From the NCBI RefSeq assembly GCF_011059105.1, contig NZ_JAALLS010000006.1:1-64000 (forward strand): 64,000 nucleotides of DNA. Direction: 5' to 3'. A program made the translations under genes and the position numbers. The DNA comes from Fodinibius halophilus. GTDB taxonomy: Bacteria; Bacteroidota; Rhodothermia; Balneolales; Balneolaceae. The notes under the pieces were generated by a model. It saw nothing but the letters and a program-made list of their open reading frames with translations, had not been told where the DNA came from and did no database searches. Shown here piece after piece: positions 1 to 8,739 of this stretch (position 1 is the first letter of the stretch; each line of letters opens with the position of its first letter).

Positions 1-36
1 ATAAATCATACCCGGAAAGTCCGACAGACTCCTAGC

Positions 37-126
37 AATCTCAAATCTCACAGTCTCAATACTCACCATCTCACATCTCATAGTCTCATACCTCACAATC
101 TCAATACTCAAATCTCAAAATCTCAT
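37..126. repeat. Low-complexity CTCA-rich array, copy 1
   Basis: This stretch is built from degenerate 8 to 11 base units of the type AATCTCA, ATACTCA and CATCTCA. The stop codon of the adjacent minus-strand gene lies inside it, so the last few codons of that gene may derive from the repeat. Two similar arrays lie at 781-834 and 1852-1925. No coding potential is evident, and the function is unknown. Confidence 0.75.
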
Positions 127-711
127 CTCTTTATACTCTCGACATCGATAATATTTAGGCCTGCTATCAAGACGAACATGCAACCAAGCCACACCTCCGC
201 CGGCCGTGTTCAACCAAATGGGCTGATCTGATATCTCATCCTGAACCACCGCTCCCACCTTTTCCCAAAGGGTATGCTGTTGTTGTACCGGGGCCTCTTC
301 CAAAAACACACCGATATGAGAATAATTCAACCCTTCAGCTACAGGCTCAGGAGCAATCAATTTGGCATCCTTCCCAAGGTTATCAAAAACGGCTATTCCC
401 TCGTCAGTATAAGAATCATTAAAATAGGAGCGAAACGGCCCCGGATCAGGTGGTAGATCGATACCTGGGGTTCTGGTCACTACAAATTCAAAAGGTTGGT
501 CAACGATACTTTTGTTTAAGGGCGGGCACTCCCAGTGATAAGCACGGAATGGCACCTCTGCTAAGAGTTCTATTAAAAAAGAACGAAAAGCCTCATCCCG
601 TTGTAGCAAAAACAAAAAGTCCTGATATAAAATGGCTTTGTCACTATCATATATCTGAAACTTTATTGCAGGTGCTGTTGCCTCCAGTTCTGTCCGATCT
701 GCCTTATACAT
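115..711 (-). CDS. Conserved hypothetical protein, DUF6940-like
   Basis: This 198-residue soluble protein has no signal peptide or membrane segment. Its C-terminal half carries a glycine-rich block, NTAGGGVAWLHVRLD, at about residues 168-182, followed by a SRPKYY segment. From memory this is the hallmark of a small conserved family (DUF6940) found in scattered bacteria, with no known biochemical role. The middle of the protein has a second conserved-looking block around VFDNLGKDAKLIAP. The ATG start lies at 709-711, and the stop falls within the CTCA-rich low-complexity array, so the final residues (KEMRF) may be repeat-derived. It stands alone, next to a long repeat-filled gap, and no operon partner is visible. 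The family assignment is from memory; the function is unknown. Confidence 0.7.
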   Translation of the reverse strand: MYKADRTELEATAPAIKFQIYDSDKAILYQDFLFLLQRDEAFRSFLIELLAEVPFRAYHWECPPLNKSIVDQPFEFVVTRTPGIDLPPDPGPFRSYFNDSYTDEGIAVFDNLGKDAKLIAPEPVAEGLNYSHIGVFLEEAPVQQQHTLWEKVGAVVQDEISDQPIWLNTAGGGVAWLHVRLDSRPKYYRCREYKEMRF

Positions 712-780
712 CTGATCGTTAATACATTACATAAATTGAATCAACTTCCCACTGGTGATCACATTTTAATGAACTAATCC

Positions 781-834
781 CCCATCTCATAATCTGAATA
801 CTCACCATCCATACCTCATAATTTCCATACTCAA
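781..834. repeat. Low-complexity CTCA-rich array, copy 2
   Basis: This is a shorter stretch of the same degenerate CATCTCA/ATACTCA units found at 37-126 and 1852-1925. It directly precedes the first unit of the ~200-bp tandem array. No gene is visible. Confidence 0.6.
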
Positions 835-842
835 AAAAGACC

Positions 843-1800
843 GTCACTCCGAAGAATGCCACTAATGAGAAGTATCAAATCAGATAATTAGCAAGCAGCT
901 ACTGCAAAGATGCTGTGCTACTATTAGGAGTTGATACTCCTCACTACGTTCGGAGTGACAACTGAAGGAAGGACTAAAATAACGGTTTATAGTCACTCGC
1001 AGCTTCGCTTAACAGGGTTACACAACAAACCCTCAGCAAGTCACTCCGAGAAATGCGATGACGAGGAGTATCAAACCAAACTACAAGCACGCCGCCATAC
1101 CTAGAATTCTGTGCTACAATGCGGATTGAGACTCCTCACTACGTTCGGAGTGACAAAGAGCGGGGAAACATTAATAACACCTTGTCGTCACCGGCAGCTT
1201 CACATACCCGGCTATACGACAAAACCCCGCCCCCGTCAAGTCCCTCCGAGGAATGCCAATGACGAGGAGTATCACACCCAACACCAAGCAAAAACCCATA
1301 CGCAAGAATCCCCACCCCCAAAACAGATTTATACTCCTCACTCCGTTCGGAGTGACAAGAGCGGGGAAACATTAATAACACCTTGTCGTCACCGGCAGCT
1401 TCACATACCAGGCTATACGACAAAACCCCGCCCCCGTCAAGTCACTCCGAGGAATGCCAATGACGAGGAGTATCAAACCAAACAACAAGCAAAAACCCAT
1501 ACGCAAGAATCCCCACCCCCAAAACAGATTTATACTCCTCACTCCGTTCGGAGAGACAACCAAGGAAAAGAGCTATTACAAAACCCAGCCATCACCAGCA
1601 GCTTCGCTTATGCAGACAACACAACGTACCCCAATCCCCAGAATGTCACTCCGAGGAGCCCACGACGAGGAGTCTCAAACCAAACTACAAGCACTCCCCC
1701 ATACTAAGCCCTCCTGCCATAATACCGTTTGAGACTCCTCGCTGCACTCGGAGTGACAATGGGCCGGTGGACTATAATAACGGTTTATCGTCACCGGTAA
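843..1800. repeat. Five-copy tandem array of a ~200-bp palindromic unit
   Basis: The non-coding gap between the DUF6940-like gene and metG holds five direct copies of a unit about 200 bp long. Each copy has a 115-119 bp imperfect palindrome: 843-961, 1040-1156, 1240-1358, 1441-1559 and 1645-1759. Each palindrome starts with GTCACTCCGA and a GAGGAGTATC-type box, and ends with the reverse form, ACTCCTCACT followed by CGGAGTGACAA. A spacer of about 80 bp with a conserved GTCACCGGCAGCTTC-type segment separates the palindromes. Start-to-start distances are 197, 200, 201 and 204 bp. Copies three and four are nearly identical, indicating a recent duplication. Open frames here look like artefacts of the repeat, with no ribosome binding site or recognisable domain. 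Confidence 0.85.
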
Positions 1801-1851
1801 CTTCGCTCCTAAAATAAAATCACCTTCAACCATGCCACCCAATGAGTTTCA

Positions 1852-1925
1852 CTCCCCACATCTCACATTCTCAATACTCACAATCTCACATCTCATAATC
1901 TCAAATCTCCCAATCTCAAGTTCTC
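1852..1925. repeat. Low-complexity CTCA-rich array, copy 3
   Basis: This is a third run of degenerate CATCTCA, ATTCTCA and ATACTCA units, closing the repeat region about 85 bases before metG. Together with the arrays at 37-126 and 781-834 it frames the five-copy palindromic array. Confidence 0.7.
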
Positions 1926-2009
1926 TACTGAAAACCCAATCCATTTTGTTATTTTAGGAGCGATACTCTTATTTTCGACGTCCGAAAATTAACTGCGAAA
2001 TTATTATTT

Positions 2010-4040
2010 ATGTCTAAACGTACGCTTGTTACTTCTGCACTGCCCTATGCCAACGGACCAATACATTTGGGCCACCTGGCCGGAGCTTATCTGCCCGCCG
2101 ATCTGTATGTACGCTATAAACGACTTACCGATCAGGATGTCATTCATATTTGTGGCTCAGACGAACACGGAGTTCCCATTACTATAGCAGCAGAAAAAGA
2201 TGGGGTAAGCCCCCAGGATATTGTGGATGAGTATCATAACCGCAACAAAAAAATATTTGAAGAGTTTGGAATCAACTTTGATTACTACGGGCGCACGAGC
2301 TCCGAAGTGCATCACGAAACATCACAAGCATTTTTCAAGAAGCTTTATGGGGATGGGGTTTTCGTGCAAAAAACACAGGAGCAGCTCTATGATCCCGAAG
2401 CAGAGATGTTTCTGCCCGACCGTTATGTAAAAGGCACCTGTCCCAATTGTGGATACAATGAAGCGTACGGAGATCAATGTGAAAGCTGCGGCAAGTCGCT
2501 CTCTCCTACAGAACTGATCGATCCCAAAAGTGCTATCACCGGCGATACACCCGAAACCAAAGAAACCGAACACTGGTACCTGCCTCTTGGTGATTTTCAA
2601 GAAGATCTGGAAAAATGGCTGGAGACCCGCGAAAACTGGAAGCCCAACGTAGCCGGACAGGTTAAAAGCTGGCTCAATGATGGACTGGCTGACCGAGCGG
2701 TGACCCGCGACTTAACCTGGGGAGTACCTGTACCTATTGAAGGCGCCGAAGGCAAAGTACTGTATGTATGGTTCGATGCCCCTATCGGCTATATCTCTGC
2801 CACCAAAGAATGGGCCGAAGAGCAAGGAGATCCCGAACGGTGGAAAACCTACTGGCAAGATGAAGAGACCGATCTCATCCACTTTATTGGTAAAGACAAC
2901 ATCGTTTTCCACTGTATCATGTTCCCCGCCACGCTCATGGCGCACGGCGACTATGTGCTACCCAAAAATGTACCTGCTAATGAGTTTCTGAATCTGGAAG
3001 GCAAAAAGCTATCGACCTCTCGAGGCTGGGCCGTTTGGCTGGATGAGTACCTCGAAGATTTTGATGCCGACCTGCTACGTTATGTGTTAGGTACGACACT
3101 TCCCGAAACAAAAGATTCCGACTTTTCCTGGGAAGACTTCCAGAACAAAGTAAACAGTGAGCTGGCAGATATCCTCGGTAATTTTGTCTATCGAACCACC
3201 TCATTTACCGAAAATTACTTTGAAGGCACGGTTCCCGAGCTTATCAATCCCACCGAAAAGGATATGGAAACGCTCAGCCAGATCAACAAACAGAAAGAAA
3301 AGATCAGCGAAGCCTACGAAAACTTTAAGCTGCGCGAAGCCATTACCCAGACAATGAATTTGGCACGGATCGGCAATAAATACTTTACAGAGATGGAACC
3401 ATGGCAGACTCGCAAAGAGGAGCGCCAAATCTGCGGAAACACCCTACATATATGCCTGCAAATTACAGCAGCACTGAGCATCCTCTTCGATCCCATTTTG
3501 CCAAATAAAATGGCCGAACTGCGAAATGAGCTTAACATCACAGAAAAACCAAATCTCAATCAAATATCGGGTAGTATTCTTCAGAGTGGATCCACTATTA
3601 ATAAAGGAGCTATTCTGTTTAAAAAAATTGAAGATGAAGAAGTAGAAGAGCAACTTGAAAAACTAAAAGAACGGACTATGGAAGACGAAGCCGACCAAAA
3701 AGAATACGAACCGTTAAAAGAGAATATGCAGTTCGATGATTTCATGAAGATGGATCTTCGTGCCGGTGAAATTGTAGAGGCTGCTGCTATCGAAAAAGCC
3801 GACAAACTGCTTAAACTGAGTGTAGATCTTGGTTTTGAGACCCGTACAATTGTATCGGGCATTGCTAATGATTTTGACCCCGAAGAAATTGTTGGCCAAA
3901 AAGTTTGTGTGGTGGCAAATCTCGCTCCCAAAAAACTAATGGGGGTAGAAAGTAATGGCATGATACTGATGGGAGAAGAGGAAGACGGATCCTTAAAATT
4001 TGTTGGAACCGAGGCTACACCCGGCAGTCCAATAACCTAA
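2010..4040 (+). CDS. metG: Methionine-tRNA ligase (MetG), dimeric type with C-terminal tRNA-binding domain
   Basis: This enzyme charges tRNA-Met with methionine in the cytoplasm for both initiation and elongation. The 676-residue protein has the class I signature HLGH at residues 19-22, preceded by PYANGPI. It has a zinc knuckle of two CxxC pairs (C144, C147, C157, C160) and a KLSTS form of the KMSKS loop at 333-337. The anticodon-binding helical domain fills about 370-530. The last ~105 residues form a Trbp111-like OB fold (FMKMDLRAGEIVEA...), as in long dimeric MetG proteins. Length and domain order match the E. coli-type enzyme. It appears monocistronic: repeats lie upstream, and a MITE-like element plus a strong hairpin lie downstream. 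Confidence 0.97.
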   Translation: MSKRTLVTSALPYANGPIHLGHLAGAYLPADLYVRYKRLTDQDVIHICGSDEHGVPITIAAEKDGVSPQDIVDEYHNRNKKIFEEFGINFDYYGRTSSEVHHETSQAFFKKLYGDGVFVQKTQEQLYDPEAEMFLPDRYVKGTCPNCGYNEAYGDQCESCGKSLSPTELIDPKSAITGDTPETKETEHWYLPLGDFQEDLEKWLETRENWKPNVAGQVKSWLNDGLADRAVTRDLTWGVPVPIEGAEGKVLYVWFDAPIGYISATKEWAEEQGDPERWKTYWQDEETDLIHFIGKDNIVFHCIMFPATLMAHGDYVLPKNVPANEFLNLEGKKLSTSRGWAVWLDEYLEDFDADLLRYVLGTTLPETKDSDFSWEDFQNKVNSELADILGNFVYRTTSFTENYFEGTVPELINPTEKDMETLSQINKQKEKISEAYENFKLREAITQTMNLARIGNKYFTEMEPWQTRKEERQICGNTLHICLQITAALSILFDPILPNKMAELRNELNITEKPNLNQISGSILQSGSTINKGAILFKKIEDEEVEEQLEKLKERTMEDEADQKEYEPLKENMQFDDFMKMDLRAGEIVEAAAIEKADKLLKLSVDLGFETRTIVSGIANDFDPEEIVGQKVCVVANLAPKKLMGVESNGMILMGEEEDGSLKFVGTEATPGSPIT

Positions 4041-4060
4041 AAAGTATCTGTATATCGTAT

Positions 4061-4200
4061 TATAAGAGGGCTTTGCAAAACCTTTGATTTCGTCATTCTG
4101 AGCTTGTCGAAGAATCTCCAGTATCCATCTGCTGCCGTTGAAAGGGAGATCCTTCATTACATTCAGGATGACTGCCTGGTTTTGCAAAGGTCCCTATAAG
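4061..4200. mobile_element. MITE-like element with terminal inverted repeats and 6-bp flanking direct repeat
   Basis: A 128-bp non-coding element (4067-4194) is bounded by inverted repeats. The left end is AGGGCTTTGCAAAACC (4067-4082), and the right end, read on the other strand, is GGGACCTTTGCAAAACC (4178-4194). Both sides are flanked by TATAAG (4061-4066 and 4195-4200), consistent with a target-site duplication. Inside is a second nested palindrome (4092-4172) starting GTCATTCTGAGC and GAAGAATCTC and ending in the reverse form. It has no transposase, so it would depend on an element elsewhere in the genome. It sits between metG and the hairpin that probably terminates metG. Confidence 0.65.
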
Positions 4201-4237
4201 GGGCAAAATCATTGTGTATGATTTATTTGCCCCTTAT
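4196..4237 (+). terminator. Probable metG terminator hairpin
   Basis: ATAAGGGGCAAA (4196-4207) pairs perfectly with TTTGCCCCTTAT (4226-4237), and an inner ATCA/TGAT pair extends the stem. The tract after the stem (TACTATTCC) is T-rich but not a clean run. It abuts the right end of the MITE-like element. It is read as the metG transcription terminator. The remaining bases to 4386 are AT-rich and presumably hold the promoter of the transporter. Confidence 0.55.
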
Positions 4238-4386
4238 TACTATTCCACACATTTAGTGAGATACAGGGATATTAACATATTTTCAAAAATTTGATTTGTA
4301 TGTGATCTTCTTGCATTACATTTTAAGGCAAAATTATTTACAACTAGTGTGAAGCACTCGATAATTAAAATTAACGGTGAATAACT

Positions 4387-5763
4387 TTGGCTCAGACAGA
4401 AACATCATCTCGGGGTAACTGGAATTCGAAAGTTGGGTTTATACTTGCGGCAGCAGGATCAGCTGTAGGGCTTGGCAACATTTGGCGATTCCCTACAGAA
4501 GTAGCTTCTAACGGCGGGGGCGCTTTTCTTCTCATCTATCTTATCTGCTGCTTTGCCATCGGGTTTCCCGTTATGGTTGCAGAGCTGAGTATCGGCCGAA
4601 AAACAGACCGTAACCCTGTTGGAGCTTTCAAAGCGTTAAGTTCTAATAAATTCTACCCTCTCATTGGATTCTGGGGCGTTCTCTGTGGTGTCATGATCCT
4701 CTCTTTCTACACCGTTGTTGCCGGCTGGACCTTCAGCTACGTTTTTGAAGAGATATTCTTTTTTATGGGACTCGAAAGCTGGGCCAACTATTTTGCTGAA
4801 GTCTCCAATGGCGTAAAAAATGGAATCTTTTCTACCATATTTATGGGTGCCACGGTGTCAATTATTCTGGGCGGTGTAAGCGATGGTATTGAACGGGCCA
4901 CCAAATTTTTGATGCCTGTTCTTATAGGTATTTTAATTATTATGATTGGATATGTTTCCTTTCAACCGGGTGCTGGCACTGGTTTTGCCGAATATCTGAA
5001 ACCGGATTTTTCTCAAATTTCTGCTCCCCTGATCTTTAGTGCAATGGGGCAAGCTTTCTTCTCTCTTTCTTTGGGGATGGGAGCTCTTATAACCTATGGG
5101 TCTTACCTAAGTAAAAAAGAAAATATCCCTGAAGCAGCCGCTTATGTAACTTTGGCCGATGTGGGTATTGCCTTTTTAGCTGGACTACTCATTATGCCTG
5201 CAATGTATATGGCCGAATCGTTTGGAGTAAGTATTTTCAGTGAGTCTGGAGAACTATTGGCCAGTACTGATCTTATTTTCCAGGTGTTACCTGCACTCTT
5301 TCACAGTTTAAGCACTACGGCCGGAATGATCTTCGGTGTTAGCTTTTTCTTACTTCTTTCAATGGCAGCGTTAACCTCTACCATTTCACTGCTCGAGGTC
5401 CCTACCTCCTACGTTATTGATGAATATAATGTAAAGCGTAAAAAAGCCGCTATGATGATCGGTGGCGGAATACTGATTATCTCGCTTATTATCTCATTTG
5501 ATATTTCTTTAATAGGAACCATCGACTTTATCTTTAGTACCGTTGGCCTGCCGCTCGGTGGTTTCCTGATCTGTTACTTCCTGGGCTATGTATGGACCGT
5601 TGAAAATGCCCTTGAAGAACTTGAGCATGGTTATCCAGCTCTTGACAGCTCAATCTTTAAAGCAGTATGGCCAATTTTCATTAAGTTTCTGGCACCGCTC
5701 GCAATTTTATACAACCTGTTAGAAGCAATAGGCCTTGTATCGTACATAGAACAACTATTTTAA
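4387..5763 (+). CDS. Sodium-dependent transporter, neurotransmitter:sodium symporter (NSS/SNF) family
   Basis: This inner-membrane protein of 458 residues has about 11-12 membrane helices and belongs to the LeuT-fold NSS family. Members couple sodium entry to uptake of amino acids or related small molecules; the substrate cannot be read here. The family signature is clear at the N-terminus: KVGFILAAAGSAVGLGNIWR with RFP following, the unwound TM1 segment that builds the sodium site. The only plausible start is TTG at 4387-4389, with a GGTGA-like ribosome site about 7 bases upstream. A second, distinct family member lies at 44895-46400. The gene stands alone between metG and efp. Confidence 0.92.
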   Translation: MAQTETSSRGNWNSKVGFILAAAGSAVGLGNIWRFPTEVASNGGGAFLLIYLICCFAIGFPVMVAELSIGRKTDRNPVGAFKALSSNKFYPLIGFWGVLCGVMILSFYTVVAGWTFSYVFEEIFFFMGLESWANYFAEVSNGVKNGIFSTIFMGATVSIILGGVSDGIERATKFLMPVLIGILIIMIGYVSFQPGAGTGFAEYLKPDFSQISAPLIFSAMGQAFFSLSLGMGALITYGSYLSKKENIPEAAAYVTLADVGIAFLAGLLIMPAMYMAESFGVSIFSESGELLASTDLIFQVLPALFHSLSTTAGMIFGVSFFLLLSMAALTSTISLLEVPTSYVIDEYNVKRKKAAMMIGGGILIISLIISFDISLIGTIDFIFSTVGLPLGGFLICYFLGYVWTVENALEELEHGYPALDSSIFKAVWPIFIKFLAPLAILYNLLEAIGLVSYIEQLF

Positions 5764-5831
5764 TGCTTGTTATCCTTCATCCGACATGGTATTTTTGTGC
5801 CACTAAATTTGAAGAATTATAAAACAGATTT

Positions 5832-6407
5832 ATGGCAAAAGTTTCGACCTCAAATTTCCGAACCGGAATGGTGATAAAAATCGACAATGAGTTATACTCC
5901 GTTGTCGATTACCAACACGTTAAACCGGGTAAAGGCGGGGCATTTCTCCGCACCAAATTAAAAGGCGTCGTCAGCGACAAAAATATCGAAAAGAAGTTTC
6001 GATCCGGTGAGGATGTTGAAGAAGTTCGGGTTGAGCACCAACCCTACCAGTTCTTATACAGAGATGGTAATCTATACTACTTTATGCATCAGGAAACCTA
6101 TGAACAGATTCCTGTTGAAGAAGAAAATATCAACAAGGCTGAATTTATTGCAGAAGGCCAGGTATGTACCCTGGTTGTAGATGTGGATAACGAAAAAATA
6201 TTGTATGCTCACCCGCCAGATCAGCTTATAGCTAAAGTAGCAGATACCCGACCCGGTCTTAAAGGCGACACTGCCCAGGGAGGCAGTAAACCTGCAACCC
6301 TAGAGTCTGGTGCTACCATTCAAGTACCATTATTTATTGATGAAGGCGAAGAAATAAAAGTAGATACTCGCACTTCCGAATATATTGAACGTGTAACGTC
6401 AAACTAA
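5832..6407 (+). CDS. efp: Translation elongation factor P
   Basis: EF-P binds between the P and E sites of stalled ribosomes and helps form bonds at polyproline stretches. The 191-residue protein has the usual three-barrel length. The tip loop reads VKPGKGGAF, placing a lysine at residue 34, the residue that is lysylated in many bacteria; no modification gene is seen in this window. The C-terminal domain ends with the family signature ATIQVPLFIDEGEEIKVDTR. It is followed after only 9 bases by accB, so efp, accB, accC and gcvH probably form one transcript. An efp-accB-accC order is also known from Gram-positive bacteria. Confidence 0.97.
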   Translation: MAKVSTSNFRTGMVIKIDNELYSVVDYQHVKPGKGGAFLRTKLKGVVSDKNIEKKFRSGEDVEEVRVEHQPYQFLYRDGNLYYFMHQETYEQIPVEEENINKAEFIAEGQVCTLVVDVDNEKILYAHPPDQLIAKVADTRPGLKGDTAQGGSKPATLESGATIQVPLFIDEGEEIKVDTRTSEYIERVTSN

Positions 6408-6416
6408 TTTTATATC

Positions 6417-6917
6417 ATGGATTTAAAAGTCATTGAAAATCTTCTTGATCTCATTGCTGAAAGTGAAGTCAATGAAGTATCAATAGAAGAAGGAGATTTC
6501 AAAATTAAGGTTAAAAAGAAGCCTGATGTTAAAGAATCATCAGCGCCGCAAATGCCGGTACAATATCAAATGCCTGCGCAACCGCAGCAGCCGCAACAAC
6601 CCCAACCGGCGGCCCAACAACAGCCACAACAGGCGCAACAACCGGCTTCTGGTGAAGAATCATCCGGCGGTGGTGAACCTTCCGGAGAAACCGTAACCTC
6701 TCCTATTGTAGGGACCTTCTATCGGGCCCCTTCTCCTGATGATGATCCCTTTGTTTCTGTGGGAGACAACGTAGAAAAGGGTGAAACCCTCTGCATTGTA
6801 GAAGCAATGAAGATTATGAATGAAATTGAATCTGAATACTCCGGTGAAGTAAAAAAGATCCTTGTTGAGGATGGCGAACCGGTTGAATACAACCAACCTT
6901 TATTTATCATCGGATAA
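6417..6917 (+). CDS. accB: Biotin carboxyl carrier protein of acetyl-CoA carboxylase
   Basis: AccB carries carboxybiotin between the biotin carboxylase and carboxyltransferase components in the first step of fatty acid synthesis. The 166-residue protein has a short helical N-terminal region, a flexible linker rich in proline and glutamine (about residues 40-80), and a C-terminal biotinyl domain. The biotin attachment motif is EAMKIMNE, with lysine at residue 132. The thumb-like segment [13 protein letters not shown] is also present, typical of true acetyl-CoA carboxylase BCCP. The gene lies 9 bases after efp and 20 bases before accC, consistent with an operon. Confidence 0.97.
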   Translation: MDLKVIENLLDLIAESEVNEVSIEEGDFKIKVKKKPDVKESSAPQMPVQYQMPAQPQQPQQPQPAAQQQPQQAQQPASGEESSGGGEPSGETVTSPIVGTFYRAPSPDDDPFVSVGDNVEKGETLCIVEAMKIMNEIESEYSGEVKKILVEDGEPVEYNQPLFIIG

Positions 6918-6937
6918 ATCAGAAAAAAATATAATTC

Positions 6938-8284
6938 ATGTTTAACAAAATTCTTATCGCCAACCGCGGCGAAATTGCACTTAGAGTTATTCGTACATGC
7001 AAAGAGATGGGGATTAACACGGTAGCCGTGTATTCCAAAGCTGACGAGGATAGTCTCCACGTCAAGTTTGCTGATGAGGCTGTATGTATCGGCCCTCCCC
7101 CTAGCAACGAAAGCTATCTTAAAATTCCCCGTATCCTTGCTGCTGCTGAAATTACCAATGCCGAGGCTATCCATCCCGGCTATGGCTTCTTGTCGGAAAA
7201 GGCCGAATTTTCTCGGATATGCGCCGAACACGACATTAAGTTTATAGGTCCATCTGCTGATAGTATTGCCCGTATGGGTAACAAAACGATGGCCAAAGAA
7301 ACAATGATTGATAGTGGTGTTCCCGTAGTGCCCGGCAGTGATGGTGTTGTTGAAAGCTATGAAGAAGCTCGAGAAATTTGTGACGATATTGGCTATCCCG
7401 TTATTGTTAAAGCTGCCTCAGGTGGTGGTGGACGTGGTATGCGGATTGTTCACGAGGCCGAAAATCTGCAGAAGTCGTACAGTATGTGTAAGACCGAAGC
7501 GGAATCAGCTTTTGACGATCCCGACGTGTATATCGAAAAATTCGTTGAAGACCCCCATCACGTCGAAATTCAGGTGCTCGGAGACCAACACGGCAATGTT
7601 ATTCACCTTGGAGAACGTGACTGTTCCCTACAGCGGCGTCACCAAAAGATCTTGGAAGAAGCTCCCTCTCCCCTTATGACTCCTGAACTCCGGGAAGAGA
7701 TGGGACAGGCAGCGATTGATGCCTCTAAAGCAGTAGACTATGAGGGGGCGGGTACCGTAGAGTTTCTCGTCGATAAAGACCTAAACTTCTACTTTATGGA
7801 GATGAATACTCGTATCCAGGTAGAACATCCCGTTACTGAAGAAGTAACCAATTACGATTTGGTTGCAGAACAGATTAAGGCTGCCGCCGGACACGAGCTG
7901 GAAAAGAAAGAGCTTAAAATGCGCGGACATGCGATCGAATGTCGTATTAACGCCGAAGATCCGGAACACAATTTCCGCCCCTCTGCCGGTATGATTGATG
8001 TCTTCCATACGCCCGGGGGCCATAGCGTACGAGTTGATACCCATGCCTATGCGGGATATCGCATTCCGCCCCACTACGATTCTATGATCGCAAAACTTAT
8101 TGTAAGCGCCCCTACTCGGGAAGATGCTATAAAACGCATGAAGCGATCACTGGAAGAGTTTATTGTAGAAGGCATTAAAACAACCATCCCTTACCATATT
8201 CAGCTTATGGACGATGAGAATTTCAAGAAGGGAACCTTTAATACAAAGTATCTCGAAGAGTTTACATTTAATCCGGAAAAATAG
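6938..8284 (+). CDS. accC: Acetyl-CoA carboxylase, biotin carboxylase subunit
   Basis: AccC uses ATP and bicarbonate to carboxylate the biotin of AccB. The 448-residue length is standard for the stand-alone subunit. Landmarks are the N-terminal [16 protein letters not shown], the ATP-grasp glycine-rich loop [12 protein letters not shown] (about residues 159-170), and the catalytic segment [14 protein letters not shown] (about 290-303). The C-terminal domain includes ECRINAEDP. It follows accB by 20 bases and precedes gcvH by 12. No accA or accD is in the window. The carboxyltransferase at 57139-58767 is of the propionyl/methylcrotonyl-CoA type and belongs to another enzyme. Confidence 0.97.
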   Translation: MFNKILIANRGEIALRVIRTCKEMGINTVAVYSKADEDSLHVKFADEAVCIGPPPSNESYLKIPRILAAAEITNAEAIHPGYGFLSEKAEFSRICAEHDIKFIGPSADSIARMGNKTMAKETMIDSGVPVVPGSDGVVESYEEAREICDDIGYPVIVKAASGGGGRGMRIVHEAENLQKSYSMCKTEAESAFDDPDVYIEKFVEDPHHVEIQVLGDQHGNVIHLGERDCSLQRRHQKILEEAPSPLMTPELREEMGQAAIDASKAVDYEGAGTVEFLVDKDLNFYFMEMNTRIQVEHPVTEEVTNYDLVAEQIKAAAGHELEKKELKMRGHAIECRINAEDPEHNFRPSAGMIDVFHTPGGHSVRVDTHAYAGYRIPPHYDSMIAKLIVSAPTREDAIKRMKRSLEEFIVEGIKTTIPYHIQLMDDENFKKGTFNTKYLEEFTFNPEK

Positions 8285-8296
8285 ATTAATCACATT

Positions 8297-8677
8297 ATGA
8301 GCTATCCCAGCGATCTAAAATACACCAAAGAACACGAATGGATCCGAGACAATGACGACGGTACCGCTACCGTGGGCGTAACTGATTTTGCTCAAAGCGA
8401 ACTCGGCGACATCGTTTTTGTTGAAATTGAACCCGAAGGGTTTGAATTTGAACAGGATGAAGTATTTGGAACTGTTGAAGCGGTAAAAACAGTATCAGAG
8501 CTTTACGCTCCCGTAGCAGGAGAAGTGGCTGAAATTAATGAAGAGCTTGAAATGGAACCCGAACTCGTTAACGACGACCCCTACGGTGATGGCTGGATGG
8601 CAAAAATAAAGCTCAGCGATGACTCGCAGCTCGATGAGCTAATGACCGCGGATGAATACAAAGAAATCGTAGCCTAA
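8297..8677 (+). CDS. gcvH: Glycine cleavage system H protein
   Basis: GcvH is the lipoyl carrier that shuttles the aminomethyl group in the glycine cleavage system and can also relay lipoate to other enzymes. The 126-residue protein has the family opening YTKEHEWI and the lipoylation motif GTVEAVKTVSE, with lysine at residue 64. The C-terminal PYGDGWMAKIK block is also standard. It is unusual in sitting 12 bases after accC with no gcvT or gcvP nearby, so it is probably co-transcribed with efp-accBC. A strong terminator follows immediately. Confidence 0.95.
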   Translation: MSYPSDLKYTKEHEWIRDNDDGTATVGVTDFAQSELGDIVFVEIEPEGFEFEQDEVFGTVEAVKTVSELYAPVAGEVAEINEELEMEPELVNDDPYGDGWMAKIKLSDDSQLDELMTADEYKEIVA

Positions 8678-8687
8678 ATTAATACCG

Positions 8688-8718
8688 GGCATCCGTACAA
8701 ACGGATGCCTTTTCTTTT
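8688..8718 (+). terminator. Rho-independent terminator after gcvH
   Basis: A perfect 9-bp stem, GGCATCCGT (8688-8696) with ACGGATGCC (8701-8709), encloses a 4-base loop and is followed by a T-rich tract (TTTTCTTTT). It closes the efp-accB-accC-gcvH unit and separates it from guaA. Confidence 0.9.
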
Positions 8719-8739
8719 ATACATACCTCTCTACTTTTT

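Noticed and set aside
1139-1563. Minus-strand open frames across the same array
   Set aside because: Their translations repeat with the array and overlap each other; there is no sign of a real protein.
1111-1707. A 198-codon open frame across the tandem repeat array
   Set aside because: It follows the ~200-bp repeat period, has repeated low-complexity residues, no ribosome site and no domain. It is best seen as an artefact of repeat DNA.
843-1759. CRISPR array as an explanation of the tandem repeats
   Set aside because: The units are ~200 bp with long palindromes and related spacers, not short repeats with unique spacers of 30-40 bp, and no cas genes are present.
3581-3961. A 126-codon minus-strand frame inside metG
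   Set aside because: It is a serine-rich complement of the metG coding strand without ribosome site or family match.
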